DNA of 64,000 nucleotides from Alphaproteobacteria bacterium (GTDB lineage: Bacteria; Pseudomonadota; Alphaproteobacteria; MPNO01; UBA2964), in the NCBI GenBank assembly GCA_012103315.1, contig WLWZ01000001.1, positions 310,001-374,000 on the forward strand, in the 5' to 3' direction. A model generated the notes under the pieces. That model was not told where the DNA came from, did not search any database, and saw only the letters and a list, made by a program, of their open reading frames with translations. How positions within the stretch are numbered: position 1 is the first letter of the stretch; each line of letters begins with the position of its first letter. A program made the position numbers and the translations under genes. Positions 61,608 to 64,000 of the stretch are shown here, piece after piece.

Positions 61608-62051
61608 CTAGTCGTTTGGGTCGTACATGATCAGCCCCTCAATTTTATCATTGTCTTCCGCGCGACCGCGCAACTCCAGCGTATTTCTGTCGGGGTCTCT
61701 TACAAAGACAGACACATGCCCATCCTGGCCGAACATCACCGGTCCTTGGGTAATCTGAATACCAGCAGTCTTTAGGGTATCCATTGTCTCGATGACGGAG
61801 GAAACGCGTAATGCCAGATGCGTATGCCCGGGATACTTTGTCTCGACATCCATCAGAATATTGTGATCGCCTTCAGGGTTGTTGGCATTGATGATCAGAT
61901 TGATCTCGACACCTGCCGAATTGCGAATGATGACGACTTCGTCGAAGGTCGCTGTATGTATAACGTCGAACCCAAGATGTTTGTAAAATTTAAGGGCACG
62001 GTCGCGGTCGCGAACCCGAATTCCAATGTGATCAACTTGTTCAATATGCAT
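61608..62051 (-). CDS. VOC-family (glyoxalase/dioxygenase fold) protein
   Basis: A 147-residue vicinal-oxygen-chelate protein with two beta-alpha-beta-beta-beta modules. Metal-ligand candidates: H8 in VDHIGIRVRD, E in SAGVEINLI, H in GHTHLALRV and E in RNTLELRG, which fit the four-ligand pattern of metal-binding VOC enzymes (glyoxalase I, methylmalonyl-CoA epimerase or extradiol dioxygenase). Cytoplasmic. Monocistronic, divergent from the PhyH gene by 140 nt. Reaction not determined. Confidence 0.88.
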   Translation of the reverse strand: MHIEQVDHIGIRVRDRDRALKFYKHLGFDVIHTATFDEVVIIRNSAGVEINLIINANNPEGDHNILMDVETKYPGHTHLALRVSSVIETMDTLKTAGIQITQGPVMFGQDGHVSVFVRDPDRNTLELRGRAEDNDKIEGLIMYDPND

Positions 62052-62191
62052 GGTGTTCGATATCTCTGTTTAAATTTCGCGCTGATACGGTATCTTATGA
62101 GAGAAGTAGAGTGGAGGCCCAAAAAGGCAAATCTTTTAAGATCCGTTCTGCCTCCATGTCGTTAACAGTTTAATTTTTTTGTAACAGAGTT

Positions 62192-63007
62192 ATGGATAAC
62201 CCAAGAATTCCGCGCATCAGGGTTCCCAAGAAGGGGGTCATCCCGCCTCCGGCGATAAATCTTGCCCGCGAAAAATACGAAGAAGCAGGCGTCCTGGTCC
62301 TCGATGGTATTTTGCCTGCGAGCTATATTGATCAATTGCGCGAAGCGTTCTTGGCTGACTACGAAAAGACAGTCCGTGAGAAGAACCTTCGCTTTAAAAG
62401 CGATGTTGGCGACAAGCGGATTATGCTGTCAGTTGATGTCGAAGGGCTGTTTAACCAGCAACGCCTCTACGCAAACCGGCATGCCTATCCGGTTATCGCG
62501 CGCCTGTTGGGTAATGAAATGATCATCAATGCTTTTAACGCGGTGACATCCTTGCCGGGGTCGAAGATCCAGCATTTGCATGCTGATCACCCCGAACTGT
62601 TCTGGGATGCAAAGCTTGATGATGTGATGCCGCCTTTTTGTGTATCGATGGCGATTCCTTTGGTGGATCTGAATGCTGAAACCGGTGGCACCCGTTACTA
62701 TCCGGGAAGTCAGAAGCGGACCGATGATACATCACCCAAGACACCCTATTTTGATCCTGAGGTGCCAAAGGGATCAGCGATTTTGTTTGATAGTCGGGTG
62801 CGTCATCGGGGGCTGGCCAACAAATCCGATGGGCCACGACCTGTGCTTTATATGATTTATGCGCGGCCCTGGTTCCGGGACTACGTGAATTATGATTTTG
62901 ACGAAGCGCTCAGAATAACGCGCAAGGAATTCAACAAGGTCCGCCCAAAATACCAGCATTTGTTTGACTGGCTGATGGTGAAGGGTCGAAAGCCTAAAAA
63001 GAAGTAA
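62192..63007 (+). CDS. Phytanoyl-CoA dioxygenase (PhyH) family protein
   Basis: A 271-residue Fe(II)/2-oxoglutarate dioxygenase of the PhyH family. Iron ligands H130 and D132 in IQHLHADHPELFWD, distal His in SRVRHRGLANKS, and the following Arg/Pro region for 2-oxoglutarate. Strand segments VSMAIPLVDLN and GGTRYYPGSQK are typical. The C-terminus ends in a basic run RKPKKK. No signal peptide. Substrate unknown; the family ranges from lipids to secondary metabolites. It converges with the LLM gene, the stops 3 nt apart. Confidence 0.88.
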   Translation: MDNPRIPRIRVPKKGVIPPPAINLAREKYEEAGVLVLDGILPASYIDQLREAFLADYEKTVREKNLRFKSDVGDKRIMLSVDVEGLFNQQRLYANRHAYPVIARLLGNEMIINAFNAVTSLPGSKIQHLHADHPELFWDAKLDDVMPPFCVSMAIPLVDLNAETGGTRYYPGSQKRTDDTSPKTPYFDPEVPKGSAILFDSRVRHRGLANKSDGPRPVLYMIYARPWFRDYVNYDFDEALRITRKEFNKVRPKYQHLFDWLMVKGRKPKKK

Positions 63008-63010
63008 CCG

Positions 63011-64000
63011 TTACTCGCCGGAAGCAGCCTTTGGCGTTGTTTCCGGAGGTTGATTGGGTTCATAGGTGGTGAGGTTACTCGGCCGCCCACCGGTGCTGCG
63101 TTCAATCTTCCCGTCTTTGGTTTTGGCCTGGATTTTATCCCACTCGCTTTTGAACGTCGTATTGTGGCCCTGGAATTGCGGCATAACATAGCGCGCAAAC
63201 ATCTCCATCGAACGTTCCCACTTATGCCGATCAGTCCATTCGGGACTATGTAACAGTAAGCCACCAAACCCACCGGTTTCTTCTTGCTTGGCTTCGAGCC
63301 AGGCGATGGCATCATCCGGTGTACCGATCACCCAGTCTCGAATATCGGCGCACGATTCAGGGGTGAATTCTGAAAACGGTTGGCCGGGATATTCCGCATA
63401 ATGACCGTGCAGCCCGATAGAGGAGAAATATTCAGCCTCGCGCATAATGCCCTCACGGACTTCATCCCAAGCCTGCTCGGCAGTTTCAGCGACATACATA
63501 TAGGTCGCAATGCGCCAGTTATCGCGGTCCGCGACTCGACCTGCTTCACGGGCACCTTTTTCGACGATGTCCCAGTTCTTGCGCGCATCGGGTCGGTTCT
63601 TACCGGTTGGTGACATCCAGATCATATTATTGCGGCCAATCATTTCGAGGTTGGCTGGCGTTGCGGCCGACGGCATGGCAAGCGGTAGACGCGGTTGCTG
63701 GAACGAGCGCAGCTGCAGCTGCATATCATCAAACTGCCAATACTCGCCGTGATGGCTGACAGGTTCGTTAGACTCCAAAAGCCGAACGATGACGTCGACC
63801 GCTTCATGCAGCATCGGATAGAGTGCTTCTTCTTCCAGATTGAACAGCATTTTGTCGGTCACCAGACTACAGGGCCCAACGCCGAGGATTGCGCGCCCGC
63901 GTGTAAGGTGGTCGAGAAATGCCATGCGTTCGGCAAGATAAAACGGATGATGGAATGGCGCGCTGAAAACAGAAGTGCCGAGGCGAATGCGGTGTGCCTT
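63011..64000 (-). CDS. LLM-class flavin-dependent oxidoreductase (5' end outside window)
   Basis: Luciferase-like monooxygenase family protein (bacterial luciferase, alkanal or alkanesulfonate monooxygenase fold). The frame runs open to the right window edge, so the start is missing: 329 residues are seen, beginning KAHRIRLGTSVFSAPFHHPF, and only the N-terminal part of the barrel is absent. Landmarks: AERMAFLDHLTRGRAILGVG and SHHGEYWQFDD, with the C-terminal FGGLLLHSPEW. An in-frame ATG at 63925 is internal. The family needs reduced FMN from a partner reductase, which is not in the window. Confidence 0.9.
   Translation of the reverse strand, partial: KAHRIRLGTSVFSAPFHHPFYLAERMAFLDHLTRGRAILGVGPCSLVTDKMLFNLEEEALYPMLHEAVDVIVRLLESNEPVSHHGEYWQFDDMQLQLRSFQQPRLPLAMPSAATPANLEMIGRNNMIWMSPTGKNRPDARKNWDIVEKGAREAGRVADRDNWRIATYMYVAETAEQAWDEVREGIMREAEYFSSIGLHGHYAEYPGQPFSEFTPESCADIRDWVIGTPDDAIAWLEAKQEETGGFGGLLLHSPEWTDRHKWERSMEMFARYVMPQFQGHNTTFKSEWDKIQAKTKDGKIERSTGGRPSNLTTYEPNQPPETTPKAASGE

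Noticed and set aside
1-64000. CRISPR arrays, transposases, integrases, phage genes or att sites
   Set aside because: No regularly spaced direct repeats, and no protein with transposase, integrase or phage structural features was found on either strand.

Overview
The window reads as chromosome of a heterotrophic alphaproteobacterium, most likely a marine or aquatic Rhodospirillales-like generalist. The evidence is a CpdR-type cell-cycle response regulator beside an N-formylglutamate amidohydrolase, a Zur operator of classic form, a PEP-CTERM surface protein, and many CoA-ester, TauD/PhyH dioxygenase, amidohydrolase and luciferase-like monooxygenase genes. Placement below class level is inference. 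I see no phage, insertion sequence, integrase, CRISPR array or rRNA. There is one tRNA gene, tRNA-Val(GAC).

Layout. 1-6.7 kb: the 3' part of clpB, a 3-hydroxyisobutyrate-type dehydrogenase, a low-complexity small protein, then on the minus strand an M23 peptidase and a Wzy-like membrane protein. 6.9-13.3 kb: a plus-strand operon (ADP-forming acyl-CoA ligase, acyl-CoA dehydrogenase, crotonase related to hydroxycinnamoyl-CoA hydratase-lyase) meets a second ADP-forming ligase across a terminator. 11.2-17.7 kb: a minus-strand operon of gamma-glutamyltransferase, YtcJ-like amidohydrolase, D-threonine-aldolase-like PLP enzyme and the second ligase. 17.8-21.2 kb: a Zur-controlled zinc uptake locus (His-rich small protein, outer-membrane barrel, ZnuA, ZnuB) with no ATPase gene. 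21.3-28.1 kb: two alpha/beta hydrolases, an M20D amidohydrolase with a coupled small membrane protein, and an acyl-CoA dehydrogenase/CoA-transferase/MaoC operon. 28.1-32.5 kb: lytic transglycosylase, N-formylglutamate amidohydrolase, cpdR, tRNA-Val and the PEP-CTERM protein.

32.9-45.4 kb: a TPP-dependent enzyme with a cupin; a complete five-gene peptide/opine-type (Dpp/Opp) ABC importer; a three-gene operon of MetE-like, TIM-barrel isomerase-like and tandem SnoaL-like proteins; a 58-residue PLDc_N membrane protein; and an aquaporin. 45.5-54.7 kb: a GMC oxidoreductase, a DUF3179 protein, an unusual operon (4,5-dihydroxyphthalate-decarboxylase/NMT1-like protein, FrdA-like flavoprotein, one-domain 2Fe-2S protein), and two TauD-type dioxygenases around a DapA/NahE-like aldolase. 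54.7-64 kb: DUF4386 protein, M19 dipeptidase with RidA, an FMN alpha-hydroxy-acid oxidase with an amidohydrolase, an orphan TTT binding protein, a frameshifted trypsin-like protease, a VOC protein, a PhyH dioxygenase and a truncated-by-window LLM oxidoreductase.

Taken together most of the window is scavenging and catabolic machinery: import of peptides and organic acids, hydrolysis of gamma-glutamyl, N-acyl and peptide bonds, CoA activation and beta-oxidation-like steps, and oxygenative or FMN/FAD-dependent oxidation. Apart from CpdR no transcription regulator is encoded here, so the catabolic operons must be controlled from elsewhere or be constitutive. The best candidates for something undescribed are the ATPase-less Zur locus (17.8-21.2 kb) and the FrdA/one-domain-FrdB/decarboxylase-like operon (48.7-51.7 kb). 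A degenerate ~30-nt inverted repeat recurs in at least five intergenic places.
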